A stretch of 64,000 nucleotides of DNA from Berghia stephanieae (taxonomy: Eukaryota > Mollusca > Gastropoda > Nudibranchia > Aeolidiidae): assembly GCA_034508935.3 (NCBI GenBank), contig CM067444.1, positions 85,044,783 through 85,108,782 on the forward strand, read 5' to 3'. The number at the start of each line of letters is the position of its first letter. The first letter of the stretch is position 1. The position numbers were made by a program, and so were the translations under genes. Shown in pieces: positions 1-12,900 of this stretch. Below the pieces are notes generated by a model. It was not told where the DNA came from. It worked only from the letters and a program-made list of their open reading frames with translations, and ran no database searches.

Positions 1-207
1 ATAGAATGCATATGATTGGTTGATTATGATTGTGATCCATCAATATAAAGCATGTTATTATGTAAGTATTATTGCATTTTGAAAATTCATCAATATTGTA
101 TTTTGAGTGATGTTATTTGTTTAAGAATTCACTCTTTATAGAAACGCAATATTCTTTTGCAATGAATGAAAATCATCTTTCTTTTTCTTCCCTTAATCTT
201 GTAAAAG
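1..207. other. Upstream ESS2 intron sequence
   Basis: AT-rich sequence ending in a pyrimidine tract and AG before the first visible ESS2 exon. An open frame runs through it from about 117 but does not resemble the ESS2 N-terminus, so it is read as intron. Confidence 0.5.
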
Positions 208-3200
208 TAAACACACCAGCCACGTTTGAAACTCCTGTTGGAAGGGAAGCAACGCCAGCGAGTAAGGGACAACCCCCAACTTCAAAATCACAACCACAGA
301 CAGCCTCAGAAGAGCTTGAGGAAGATTTAGAATCTTTTGATTTTGGTGGGTATAATGTATCTAACTTGTTTATGAAATCATACGTTTGAGTCACGTGATT
401 TAATGACACTAAATATCATGAAACCCAAACAAAAGCTCATCCTAAGCAACTCCATGGGTTATTGCAAATCGGCAAGACTTTGAAGGATAGAAATCCTGAC
501 ATAGGAGACAGAGGAGACTCCTATAACTTGGAAAAAGGTTAATTTTAGGTCATTAGCTGTTGAGAAAGGATGCAAGCAGTGGCATTGTTTTTGGTTACAA
601 ACCATTATATTATATGATTGTAAATACAGTCCAAGCTGACTTATTGGGATGGCTCAGTTCCCGACAAGTCATCCCAATTAAGCGGTGGCCATAAATTTCA
701 GTGACATTTCACGTCTTAATGAGAAACAAATGACACCTTAATCTACGTCTAACAATGAGAGACACACTTAACTGCATATAACAATTACAAGATATGAAGT
801 GAGTAGAAAAGTGCCAGAAGACAATAGAGAATAAAAAAATTTTTCGCGGCGGTGGTGGGGTTTGAACCTGCGACCTTATTGGTACGACAACTCCGCCTGG
901 CAGGTGAGAGCATGGCTCTACCGTGTGAGCTATCCACGAACACAAAAATATTTGTTTCAAACCCAAAGTCATTTCTAGATCCCTCTCTCACCCACTTCTT
1001 GAGATCGCCAATTCGTTCGCCACCATCGCGAAGTAATTTTGACCAGCAGTTAAGCTTAATAGCCAATATTCTCATCACAAACATATAACATAGAAACGAT
1101 TGAGACATTGAGTATGCTCCGGTGTATGGGGTGAATTTTTAATTCAGAAAAGTGAGTGGAGCAGGCACTTATGTTGGTAACAACAAGATATGAAGTGAGT
1201 AGAAAAGTGCCAGAAGACAATAGAGAATAAAAAAATTTTTCGCGGCGGTGGTGGGGTTTGAACCTGCGACCTTATTGGTACGACAACTCCGCCTGGCAGG
1301 TGAGAGCGTGGCTCTACCGTGTGAGCTATCCACGAACACAAAAATATTCGTTTCAAACCCAAAGTCATTTCTAGATCCCTCTCTCACCCACTTCTTGAGA
1401 TCGCCGATTCGTTCGCCACCATCGCGAAGTAATTTTGACCAGCAGTTAAGCTTAATAGCCAATATTCTCATCACAAACATATAACATAGAAACGATTGAG
1501 ACATTGAGTATGCTCCGGTGTATGGGGTGAATTTTTAATTCAGAAAAGTGAGTGGAGCAGGCACTTATGTTGGTAACAACAAGATATGAAGTGAGTAGAA
1601 AAGTGCCAGAAGACAATAGAGAATAAAAATTTTTTTTTTTAATTTTTTAAAATTTTTATTCTCTATTGTCTTCTGGCACTTTTCTACTCACTTCATATCT
1701 TGTTGTTACCAACATAAGTGCCTGCTCCACTCACTTTTCTGAATTAAAAATTCACCCCATACACCGGAGCATACTCAATGTCTCAATCGTTTCTATGTTA
1801 TATGTTTGTGATGAGAATATTGGCTATTAAGCTTAACTGCTGGTCAAAATTACTTCGCGATGGTGGCGAACGAATCGGCGATCTCAAGAAGTGGGTGAGA
1901 GAGGGATCTAGAAATGACTTTGGGTTTGAAACGAATATTTTTGTGTTCGTGGATAGCTCACACGGTAGAGCCACGCTCTCACCTGCCAGGCGGAGTTGTC
2001 GTACCAATAAGGTCGCAGGTTCAAACCCCACCACCGCCGCGAAAAAAAAAAATTTTTATTCTCTATTGTCTTCTGGCACTTTTCTACTCACTTCATATCT
2101 TGTTGTTACCAACATAAGTGCCTGCTCCACTCACTTTTCTGATATAACAATTAACGAATATTCCATTCATAATGGTTGCATAAGTAAGCAATGAATTAAG
2201 AATGCATTGTCTACCCATTCATATCATTGAACAAACAAACATTTGGTGATGACAGCCTTGAACAAACAAAGCGATTACTAATTACCATAGCCCTCTTAAT
2301 AGTTTCTAGTTTGCTATGCCAATTACCTATCGCACCATTGGTCAGTTGAACCATGACCATAACATGAGAATGGCAGTCGACAAGGGATACAGGTAAATTC
2401 TATTGTTCTCATCTTTGTGATGACTAAGATGAACAATTCAACCCACAGATGACAGAGAGGGGCTCTCTTTTGTCTGTGGTTCGACCACACACCCGCAACT
2501 GGGGGTTACAGGTAATTTCTAATCTTCACACCTCTGTGATGAACAGTACAGAAGACATACCTGGTTTGATCATCCTATTGTTTTAAAAGATTTAAGACCG
2601 AAAAAGCTCTCTTATGGGGGAAACCATTGTCAAATTTTGTCCCCATTAAGCGGCAGGTCGTCCCAGTTAAGCGGCTGGGAATTGGAAAGGGTATGACTTT
2701 TTATATAGAAAAAAATTCTGTTCTCAGGGCATCGTCCCAATACCGGCTTGGACTGTATTTTTTAATTTGTTTTTTGTTTTGTTTTTCAGAATCAAAAGGA
2801 CCAAAGGGCAGCCTCGACTCCTTTTTGTCCAAAAATACAAGTGAAGACAGTGCTTCATTTGCAGAAATATTAAAAGAGGCGGAGCAGAAACACAGATTGA
2901 AACATGCCTGGTTATTTGAAAAAGAAAAAGAGCATCTGGCTGTAAGTATCTATTGCATTTTTGCAATATGTATTTGCAACATGTATGTCTGATCTTATGA
3001 GAAATATGCATATTTCACTGGATCAAGATTTGAGCAAAAGTCTTTTTTTGTCATTTCAAGAAAATTGAGAATTTGCTTTAAGCATTCCTGTAACTGTCAG
3101 CTCATTATTATTATTATTATTTAAAATCTGATAATCGCTTTCTGCTACAAATATGTTTGACACCTAACTCAACTGACAGGTGATATAAACAAATCAGCTT

Positions 3201-3878
3201 ATTTAAAGCAGATTTTTCTAAATTTCTGATCTATCAATACTACTTGATGAAAACAATTATGAACCATATATGCATTATATAGGCTGTAGAACGGGGATTT
3301 TTTAATTTCCAGTCGTAGCCAAGCTCCCTTGCAACCGAGGCCATTGTACGTGAACTATACAGTATTGAGGCACACACAAAAGAACATTGAATTCAATGCC
3401 TACATTTAAAATTTTTTTTTTTTCACTTTTAACTTAATTATTGTTTATTCCAAATATTTTTTATCATTTGAGGAACTCCTAAATTATATATAATGAAATG
3501 ATATATCTTGATATCGAACAAATTTTTGCTTTGTTTCACAGGAGCATAATGACATGTTAGCTCTGCCACCAATAGAAGATCAAGCTGCGATAACTGATAA
3601 ACCCTCTCACCTCACCACATGGAAATATGTCAATCAAAATTCTGTCATGTACATCCCTAATGGTATATTTCTATTTTTTTTAATTTAAGATTAGAGACAA
3701 ACACTCATCATCAATATTAACTTGTGATTTTAACAATTTGTGCATTTTACTTTTAAAAATTGTTATAATCTTGAAATACGGATTTATGCTTTCTCCAGGT
3801 TTTTAAAACTCACTCATACTCATACTTCCCCTGCTTTTACTTCTAGTACTGCCACTACTGCTGCTACTAAAACAACAG

Positions 3879-3951
<73 letters not shown>

Positions 3952-3968
3952 CACTACTACTACTACTC

Positions 3969-4037
<69 letters not shown>

Positions 4038-4049
4038 CTCCTCCTACTT

Positions 4050-4086
<37 letters not shown>

Positions 4087-5834
4087 TACTGCTACTGCTA
4101 CTTCTTCTACTACTACAGCTACAAATAAATGCAATGATTGTTACTGTCGCTGCTGATAATGAACATGACTATGAGTTAGTAGCGCACAATTAATTGTGGA
4201 CAAACAAATCTGAAAAGATGTGAATGAAATAATGCCAGACAAAACAGGAGTCTATATGGTATATGTGCACTTGTTTGCATGATTGTGATTTGTCTCCACC
4301 CAGGATGAACATCGAGAAAAAAAGATGTTCCAGATTGGAATTCTGCAGAAGAATATTATCTATTCATCAAAATGGACACCAACCTTAAACCAGTTGCAAA
4401 TTGACATAAATTGTAGAATTTCTGGAAGTCCAGCCAGAAAAAGGCAACCTATTAACAAAGAAAAGAAATATCCCAAAGTAATACAATTTCGAAATTGACA
4501 TTTTTTTCCTCCTCATGAAAAGTGAATCAATAGTATCTAATAAAATCACATTTTATCGAAACAGTGTTTTTATGAGGCTCAATTTCAAATACATCCTATT
4601 TGCAACTAACAGCAGCAAGATATTTTATTGAATATCTTGGGTTTATATTTTTTTTATTTTATCATCACATTTCTTCTGGTTCTTAACAGTTTGCGATTAA
4701 GCAGGTAAATTGTACTATTGATTAAAGGAGGTGGATAAGGAAGTAGAAAAGCACATTTCATCATCTCTTGAACTGCATTAAATTCAGAGGGGCATGCATT
4801 CTACAAATATGTAGAAAATCCCATTTAATGTGTAATATGTGAAATCAATTTGTTGTTTTTTTTAGGAGAAGAGCTAAGCGCTGCTGAACTTATAGACTTG
4901 AAGAAAAACAAGCCTCGCGAGATTATCCATGCAAATACTCGATTCAAGATCAACCCATTCAGCAGCATCAAAAGCAAAGAGGCCATGGCTAAGGCAGCAT
5001 CCTTTAAAGCTCTTATCAATTCAGGTCTGTCATGAAATTTTTCTATTAGACAATTGAAATTGTCGTTCACCACACTCTGCTTTTGTATTTGTGCTTTGTT
5101 TTGTTCTGTTGCTGTTTTTTTTGTTTTTGTTTTTTTTTTTGGTCTTATGGTCAAAAGACATTTCTTTGTTTTGTTGTGTATGTTCGTGTGTGGTGCCATT
5201 AAGAAAAGTGAATAGTTCTCTCCTCATACAAACTGATTTTAACCCCTTGCTGTTGCATATACCATCATGAATTCGTTTCAATAGTCTTATTGTTTTGCTA
5301 GACACATGTGATTAGTACCTGACAAATCTGCTCAGGTAACCAGGTGTGATGTCCGGTTGAGACTGACTTCTATGTAATAAGTCTTGTGCCTGGTATGGAA
5401 GATCATGATAATTTGCATTTGATATGAGTACCTTTACAAATATGTTGTAATCTCAGCGAGACCTATTTGCTCATGACCAACTGTCCATTTACCATCAATA
5501 AGTCTGTAAGTTATAAGCAATGAGTAACAACTCAAACTGAAACAACACTGAATATTGTATACAAAGAAGCTCTGTAAATTCCTGTATGTTATACTTTTTC
5601 ATTTTTTCTGTTTACTAACCTGTTCATTTGTTGTAATACCAAAATCTAGAGGTGCTTTAATGAGTCATTAAAGTGTCTTAATGAGTCATTAAAGTGTATA
5701 GTAAAATAAAGGGAGTAAAAATGACTCTTATAAAAGATACAAGACATTTCGACCTTTGGCCTTCTTCGGGTAAACAAGAAAAGGAAATTTGATATATTTC
5801 ATTGACATCATAGATAGTTAAAATATAGTTAAAA

Positions 5835-5888
<54 letters not shown>

Positions 5889-6422
5889 AAAGGAGAGAGA
5901 GAGAAGAGTGAGAGAGACAGAGAGAAAGTTTGAGAATGGGAGAGGAAGAGTGCATTTCAAAGTTATATTTAAAATAAAGGAAAGAGAAAAACTTGGGCTT
6001 GGGCTTTTATATAGTGGAATATCCACTAATATGCTCAAAGCGCTTTACAAGGGGTCCCTAGACAACAGCAACACATGTAGAACGAGACATGACGCCTGTT
6101 AGGTGATATTACAATTATTTTTTTTCGGACAGAGACAGCCAGGTACTCATCTTACACCTGAGTACAGTGAGAAAATGTGAGTAAAGAGTTTTCTGAGGAC
6201 TCAACTATGAGCTGAGCGAGTCTCGAACCCAGGACCTTCTGATTCGAAAGCGAGTGTCATACCACTGGACCACATAACTAAAAAACAAAACTAGGTTGAC
6301 CTAACTGGGTAAAAGAGATCGGTAAATAGGTAAAAAATATTCAAAATAAATTCAAAATAAAGTAAACTTAGCTTTTAAATGATGCAGATTCTCCGAGATT
6401 AATTATAATTTGTTAATGCTCT

Positions 6423-6513
<91 letters not shown>

Positions 6514-6737
6514 GCCCCCATCCCCCTTCAATATTTCTTATTTTTTTTAAATTTATTTATTTATTTATTTTTAAATATATATCTTTATAGGGTAGGTAGG
6601 GTTTCAATAATAACATTACTGCTGGCTCGTATTCTTTAATAATACCTCTTTTTTTTCCCTCCCGTCCCCCTACCTTATGCTTGATTTATATAGTTTTGAT
6701 CTTGGTTTACATTTCATCTCATTACTTCATCTCATTG

Positions 6738-6807
<70 letters not shown>

Positions 6808-6814
6808 TTCTCTT

Positions 6815-6872
<58 letters not shown>

Positions 6873-6873
6873 T

Positions 6874-6908
<35 letters not shown>

Positions 6909-9900
6909 TTTTACCTATAATATCTTAACTATAAATGCCAATGTAATATAACATATTTCCTTTTCTCGACAAAGGCGAAACATTTTCTTTGTCTTGTATC
7001 TTTTATAAGAGTCATTTTTACTCCCTTTATTTTACTATTCATCTTCATTTGCTGTTCCATGGCTTATTGATATCTTTGGGATTCTTATATATTTATTATT
7101 ATATTTTACATGTATGTTTCTTTAAGTAAGGGGTTTATGCAGATTAAGTGGGTGTATGTATAGATAACATACATGTCAGGGATAAGTTTTACATTGAAGA
7201 TTTAGCGGGGTTTGCTAGTCATTAATAAATTGTAAAACATAGTCTATACTAAAGGTAATGAGAGTTAACTAAGTTGGTCACCCTTCTTCATTAGAATATA
7301 TTATCTCTCTACATCCTGTCCGAATGCTCGCTGGGACCTCACTGCACCAATGCTGACCTGAGGGAATGCAACCAGACTGCCCGGGACTGGCTGACTCACT
7401 GGCGCGACAAGATATGATGATGATCCCTCTACAGCCAGATGACTTCTATAAACATAACATAAAAATAGACGGGTGGTTGAAAGAGAAATAAAATAAATAA
7501 AATTCCCTTTATTCACCCCAAAGGGAAAATTTGTCTCAGGGTCTATTCCAAGGGAAGACTGGAATAACCCAGGCGTCAGCGGCAGTTCAGCGGCGCAAAT
7601 TGAACTAGGGCGAGGTGGCTTGCTCAAGGCCACACAATGCAGCGATGGGTGATTGAACGTGGTACCTTTCAGGTACGAAGAAAAGACTGTACCGCAGAGC
7701 CATGCTGCCCCCTTGAAAATGGAAAGAGCTTTATAATGAAAATAATATTTATGATGACATAATTAATGTTTGCTAAATATTGCAGAGAATAACATGGCAA
7801 CGATCTTAACTTTTATTGCAATTTTTAGCAAACATTAAGTATGCCGCCATAAACATTATTTTCATTATAATTCTCCTCATCACGTAAGAAATCGTTGGTA
7901 TAGCACACTCACATGCCTATTTTGGTCCAACGATTACAAGGTTAGCACTTTAAGTGATTAATAGCACCGCTGTCCAATGCCGACTCATAAACCCATGCAA
8001 ATCACAAATCGGATAAATATGCAAACAGATCTTCGACAGAATCAACACCAAAATCATCAAGGAAACCGAATTCAACAAATGGAAAAACACAGCTGAAGTT
8101 ATCAACTGGTACAGAAACACAGAAAACAAACAACGACAAAATGCAATCATATTTGATATCTGTATTTTCTACCCTTCAATCACCAAAACCCTACTCTTCA
8201 AAGCAAAAACTTTTGACAACATCACAGAAGAAGAAACCCATATCATCCTGTACTCGAAGAACACATCGCTATACAACAATGGAGTAGCATGGATGAAAAT
8301 ATCCACGAACTTCGATGTCGCCATGGGAAGCTACGACGGAGCAGAAACATGCGAGCTGGTCGGGCTATACCTACTTTCCCAACTGCAACATCTTGATATA
8401 AACATTGGACTATACAGAAACGACGGGCTCACATTGTGCAATAAAAAACCGAGGCAGACTGAAACTATAAAGAAAAAATATGCAAAATCTACCTGGACAA
8501 CAGACTTAAAATTTCCATTGAAACCAACAAAAAGACATTCGATTTCCTAGGCATGATTATCAACTTGAACAACGGCACCTACCAACCATTTTCAAAACCC
8601 AACACCACCCCAATGTAAATCCATAGACATAGCAACCACCCGCCATCTATAATAAAAAACATCCCAGAGAGCATTAACAAACAACTTTCTAACAACTCTA
8701 CAAACAACAACATATTCAACAAAGCAATCCTACCATACACAGACACACTAAAAAAAAGTGTCTATGACTATAAACTAAAATATGAAGAAAAACCATAATC
8801 ACATCAACGATAAAACATCAAAAGAAAATGAACTATAACTAGGTACACCAAACCAAATTTTGAGTTAAGAAAAAACCAAAAAGTCTATGTTTCATCACAT
8901 AGTACTCAATTTTCTAAGAAGTTTGATACCAAAATGAGCCCTCTAACTCAATTATTAAGGAATTTACGCAATATTGAAGATTCGAAAAATATGCGCCTTC
9001 GCGCAACTTGCTCCGGTGTCAACTTTGCGCTATTGTAAAATGAAAAGTAATCAAACCACATACCTAAAACTTGCTAGACAGACAGACAGCAACACAGGGA
9101 ACACGCCTATTTTTTTCCAAGCATATTAAAGAACTTTATTTTACTTTTAAAAGGTCTTGAAAATGGCTCCGAAGCCAATTTCACATAAAACGACAAGGGA
9201 GGTAAAAAAGAGCAATTTGAACGATTTTTAAAAATTCATTAAAAAATAATAAAAACATGTACATATTCATGTGATACATCAAATTAAAGTTCATTATCCA
9301 TACAATGACAAAATGTAAATAGCCAAAGTATGCAAGCCACACATTGGTCATTAAAGAACATGAAGCAAGACTGAAATTATGAAATCACAAAAATTTCACC
9401 TAATAAAAAAACTCACAAATATGCAAAATGTCAGGATATACAAATAAAACACTTCATACGTACAGCATGAATAACGTACAATTCAGAAATAGTATGATCT
9501 CCTTAGGAAAATAAATTAGATAACTTCAGCAGCTTCAGACTAAGCTATGAAAATTGAGAGAGAAAAATAATCCGAAACCGAGAAATCACCAAAAAAAAAT
9601 GCACATTACATCACTAATGCTTGAAAAAGAAATTAAACTCAATCAGGCTATATAACTCTTCGCTTCTTTGATGGGTTCTCAATGTCACCAGAAACAGAAT
9701 TTGATTTTAAAAAAGACTTTAAAGCATCCAACATAAAATCAACATCACCAAATCTTAAACTCCTTCCGCCCGACATACATTTATGAAAACGTATTTCACT
9801 CTTCAATATATCTTTTATCTTTGTCATTGAATAATTTTCAACTCTAAGCCTGTCAAATAAATCAATTACATCTTTATCTGTTCGACAGGGCCCACCGTGT

Positions 9901-12900
9901 AATTCAACATCTCGTTCAACCTTGGAAATATTCTCCATATCCTTTATCTGCTTATCAATCTTCTTCTGTTGATTCTCTACAAATTTCAATCTTATATCAT
10001 TATCTACTTTATCTTTTAACATCTTACTCTCATTTCGCATTTTCTTCCCATGCTTTCTAGCTACTTTGAACATGAGCCCTTGCTCTTCAACAGACTTTTT
10101 AGATAAAAACGATATTGTTTTATTGCGTTTGACAGCATGAATGGTGGACCGATTATGGAGTGATGCATCTCTCCTTTTACTAATGTCATAATCGAAATCA
10201 CCAAATGCACTCTCACCAACCAAATTTGTAAGAGGACAATGGCTCAATGTTCTTTTCATTTCATCACTGACATGAGCATAATAACCATCATTTAAAAAAT
10301 CTTTCAACTGTCTCTCAGTAACAGAAGAAACATCTTTGCATAATATTTTTAACAAATCAATCATTACAACATTATTAAATTTGTCAATTTGACTATGTAC
10401 CATATCAAATGCAGGGGATTTGGAAAAAGGGAGAGCATCTCCAAAAACAGATGTAAAAGAAATATCAAGTAATTCAGAGGGATCATCAGCCCATTTCTTA
10501 AAACAGTCATGCATCATTTGAACATACATAAAAAAATCAGTATACTTCACTGTATTACTCTTGACAAGAAACCAATAAGGCGAAGTGACTTTTAAACAAA
10601 ATAGGGCAATACAACAAACCAATGACATTAACCTTAAATCTTGAAGGTCATGAGTAACACTCTTAATCAATAAATTTGGGTTATCATGTAAAATACCAGA
10701 AGTGAAAAAATTCAATAAATTGTCATGGTGGAATAAAATAGAAACAGCAGCTTCAAAAAAGCAATTAAACCTGTTGGACTTAAAACTAGGAATGGGAACA
10801 ACATTGTGAGTATCAGAACAAAAAGTAATCCACTGTGGACGACATCCATTTTTCTGGTCACCCCTGGGACCCAACAAATTACAAGTACATCGAATTATTC
10901 TATTTGTCGCAGACTCTGAATCTTTGCTAAAAAATGAAAAGGCCCCATCTTTGTCCCTTCCTAAATACTCATCGTCCTGAGTGATCAACTTTCGTTCAAA
11001 AACTGACAATGTCTTTTCAAAGGCAGAACTAATTCCTAATAGAAAATGTGCATTACAATGCAAAAAACTGATCTGAAGGGAATCTCCAAGCTCAGCGTTT
11101 AGTTTATCTGTAAATTTATGACCAAAAAGAATATTGGGCGCAGCCCTATCTGACATGACACTAGTAATTTTAGAAAGAATTTCTCTTAAAATAATATCAG
11201 GAGAAATGGAGTACACATCTTTATAGCAATCAACTAAATTACTAATAACAATCATAGCAATATCCAAAAGAGTGTCAGAATTTTCAGTGGCAACAGGCAA
11301 AAACCCCAGATAAAAGGTTTCCCCACTATCTAAAGTGAACTGATGTCCCACTATCTTTTTCTGATCTCTTGATGTACCATCAAAATGAAACGTAGCATTT
11401 TCAGATTTTAAAACATTTTCAACAGTTTGCATATTTGAAAGGACAAAAGCCTCATCACACATGTTTAAAACTGTTTGAGCACAAGGTAAATTTTCAGAAA
11501 ATACATAATGAAAAATATTGCTTGATACAATATCAATTACTTTTTTTACATTTTTAGCTGAGACACCTGTCTCACAAACTAAGGCGATGACAGCTTTCCT
11601 GACATCAGAATATTCATTATTTTTAGAATTTTTAATTTTAATTTCAAATGGATTAGCTTCTAAATTTTCATATCTGATGATCTCTTTCTGTAACTCATCT
11701 GTAAGGTATTTATTTTTTGACTTCATTTTCTGTAAGGACAAATCTTTCTTATTTAAATCACTGTGTAAAACAGATATAGTTGAGCAATAATCTTTACAAA
11801 TTTTGTCATGCCCAGATTTAATTTCTTTTAACTTTAAATCTTTTTTCTTTAATTCAGCTTCAAACTTTTCTTCTAATTTAGACACAGTAACTAAAGCTTT
11901 ATCCTCAGCTGAACTAAGTTTCTCTTTCAGTCCTTTTACCTCCTCCAGTAGAGAAAATTTCTCCGATTGAATATCACGTAGTGCAGATTCAACAATTAGA
12001 AGTTTTTCATTCAAAGACTGAATCAAATGTAACTGGTCATCTTTCAGCTTTGGAGTAGTTGGAGTTGGACTAGATCGTAGTGGGGTGGGTGGGCGAGGCG
12101 TAGGGTGCTCTTGTAATGGCAATGATGAAGGCTGTAGATGTGAGGGTGGTTGTGGAGACGAAGAAAGGGAAAATTTTGATAGCAGAAATTGCTGAAGCCT
12201 TTCAGGATGTTTGGTCTTGTTGCTCCTGAGTCGTTCATACTCTTTGAATGTTTTTTTTAGGACACAAAAAAGTTTAGAATTGATGCTCAGTCCAGATAAA
12301 TGACAAACCCATTGAGCCGTTGTGTTTGAACTTAATCCCATATCCCTCCTGGAAAGTTCAATATCAATAACTAATCCGTTATCGATGTGTTTCAAATCCA
12401 GTGAAGATGCAGGCGGAAAGGGCAATGAAGCACGGGTGATGCCAAAACTCGACAACTTATCCGAAATAAAGTCGAAGTCAACCCCACATTCCAGGAACGA
12501 CAGATCATGCCGTTGCATGCAGAATCTCTGGTAAGCACGCTCCACTGCATGCCTTATCCGTGATCTGTGTGATGCAAGGTCTGGGGATATCCGTAGAAGA
12601 CAGTCTTCAATCTGAAATCAAATTATTTGAAAAGATGAGACAATGGCAATACAACACAATTTTACATTGTCAATTGTTACCTAACTCTGTACCTTTCTCG
12701 TTAGCAATGCTTACTCATATGTACAGTGAATCCCACTAGGCACTGAAATGCACCAATACCCCTTCATATGATCCTCACCAAGTTCTTCCTGTAACAAAAC
12801 ATCTTAATCTTAGCCTGCAAAAAAAAAAAAAAAAAAAAAAAAGCGGTCAGAGAACAACTGTCTTGACTTTGCTCACTTCTTGACAATGGATGATCACATG

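Larger units (their letters stand above)
788..1579. repeat. Two tandem copies of a 396-bp SINE-bearing unit
   Basis: Unit 1 (about 788-1183) and unit 2 (about 1184-1579) are nearly identical, differing at a handful of bases (for example gagcatgg against gagcgtgg). Each contains a tRNA-like head on the minus strand. The next unit begins at 1580 but is cut off after about 50 bases, where the sequence turns into an inverted copy. Confidence 0.85.
1146..2141. repeat. Near-perfect palindrome with about 490-bp arms
   Basis: The left arm (about 1146-1632) and right arm (about 1650-2141) are reverse complements separated by an A/T-only spacer of about 17 bases. Each arm holds one SINE head (1247-1334 on -, 1948-2035 on +) and the motif gagtggagcaggcactta. 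A 111-residue reading frame is almost identical on the two arms, so the fold-back is recent, kept by gene conversion, or an assembly artefact. Confidence 0.85.
5697..7040. mobile_element. Long inverted-repeat element, 1.34 kb
   Basis: The ends share an inverted repeat that starts atagtaaaataaagggag and runs, with decay, for about 150 bases on each side until both ends reach (GT)n/(CA)n tracts. Both arms carry a fragment with tttcg...cttcttcgg or its counterpart, resembling the hammerhead-like motifs of Penelope-like pLTRs. The interior holds a SINE and long (CT)n tracts. No target duplication was recognised. Confidence 0.65.

Noticed and set aside
846-940. Possible tRNA genes at 851, 1247, 1948 and 18846
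   Set aside because: A and B boxes are present, but the acceptor ends do not pair and the anticodon arms are irregular. They occur as parts of longer repeated units, so they are SINE heads.
785-1108. Open frames of about 110 residues (785-1108, 1169-1504, 1778-2194)
   Set aside because: They run through the SINE-bearing repeat unit and its antisense, with no protein similarity; duplicates of one non-coding unit.
3740-4156. Open frame with a long poly-Thr stretch
   Set aside because: It is a reading of the (CTA)n microsatellite between two proven ESS2 exons; both strands are open there for the same reason.
6677-6928. Ser/Leu-rich frames on the plus strand and Arg/Glu-rich frame on the minus strand
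   Set aside because: Products of the (CT)n tract. The same applies to 56418-56771.
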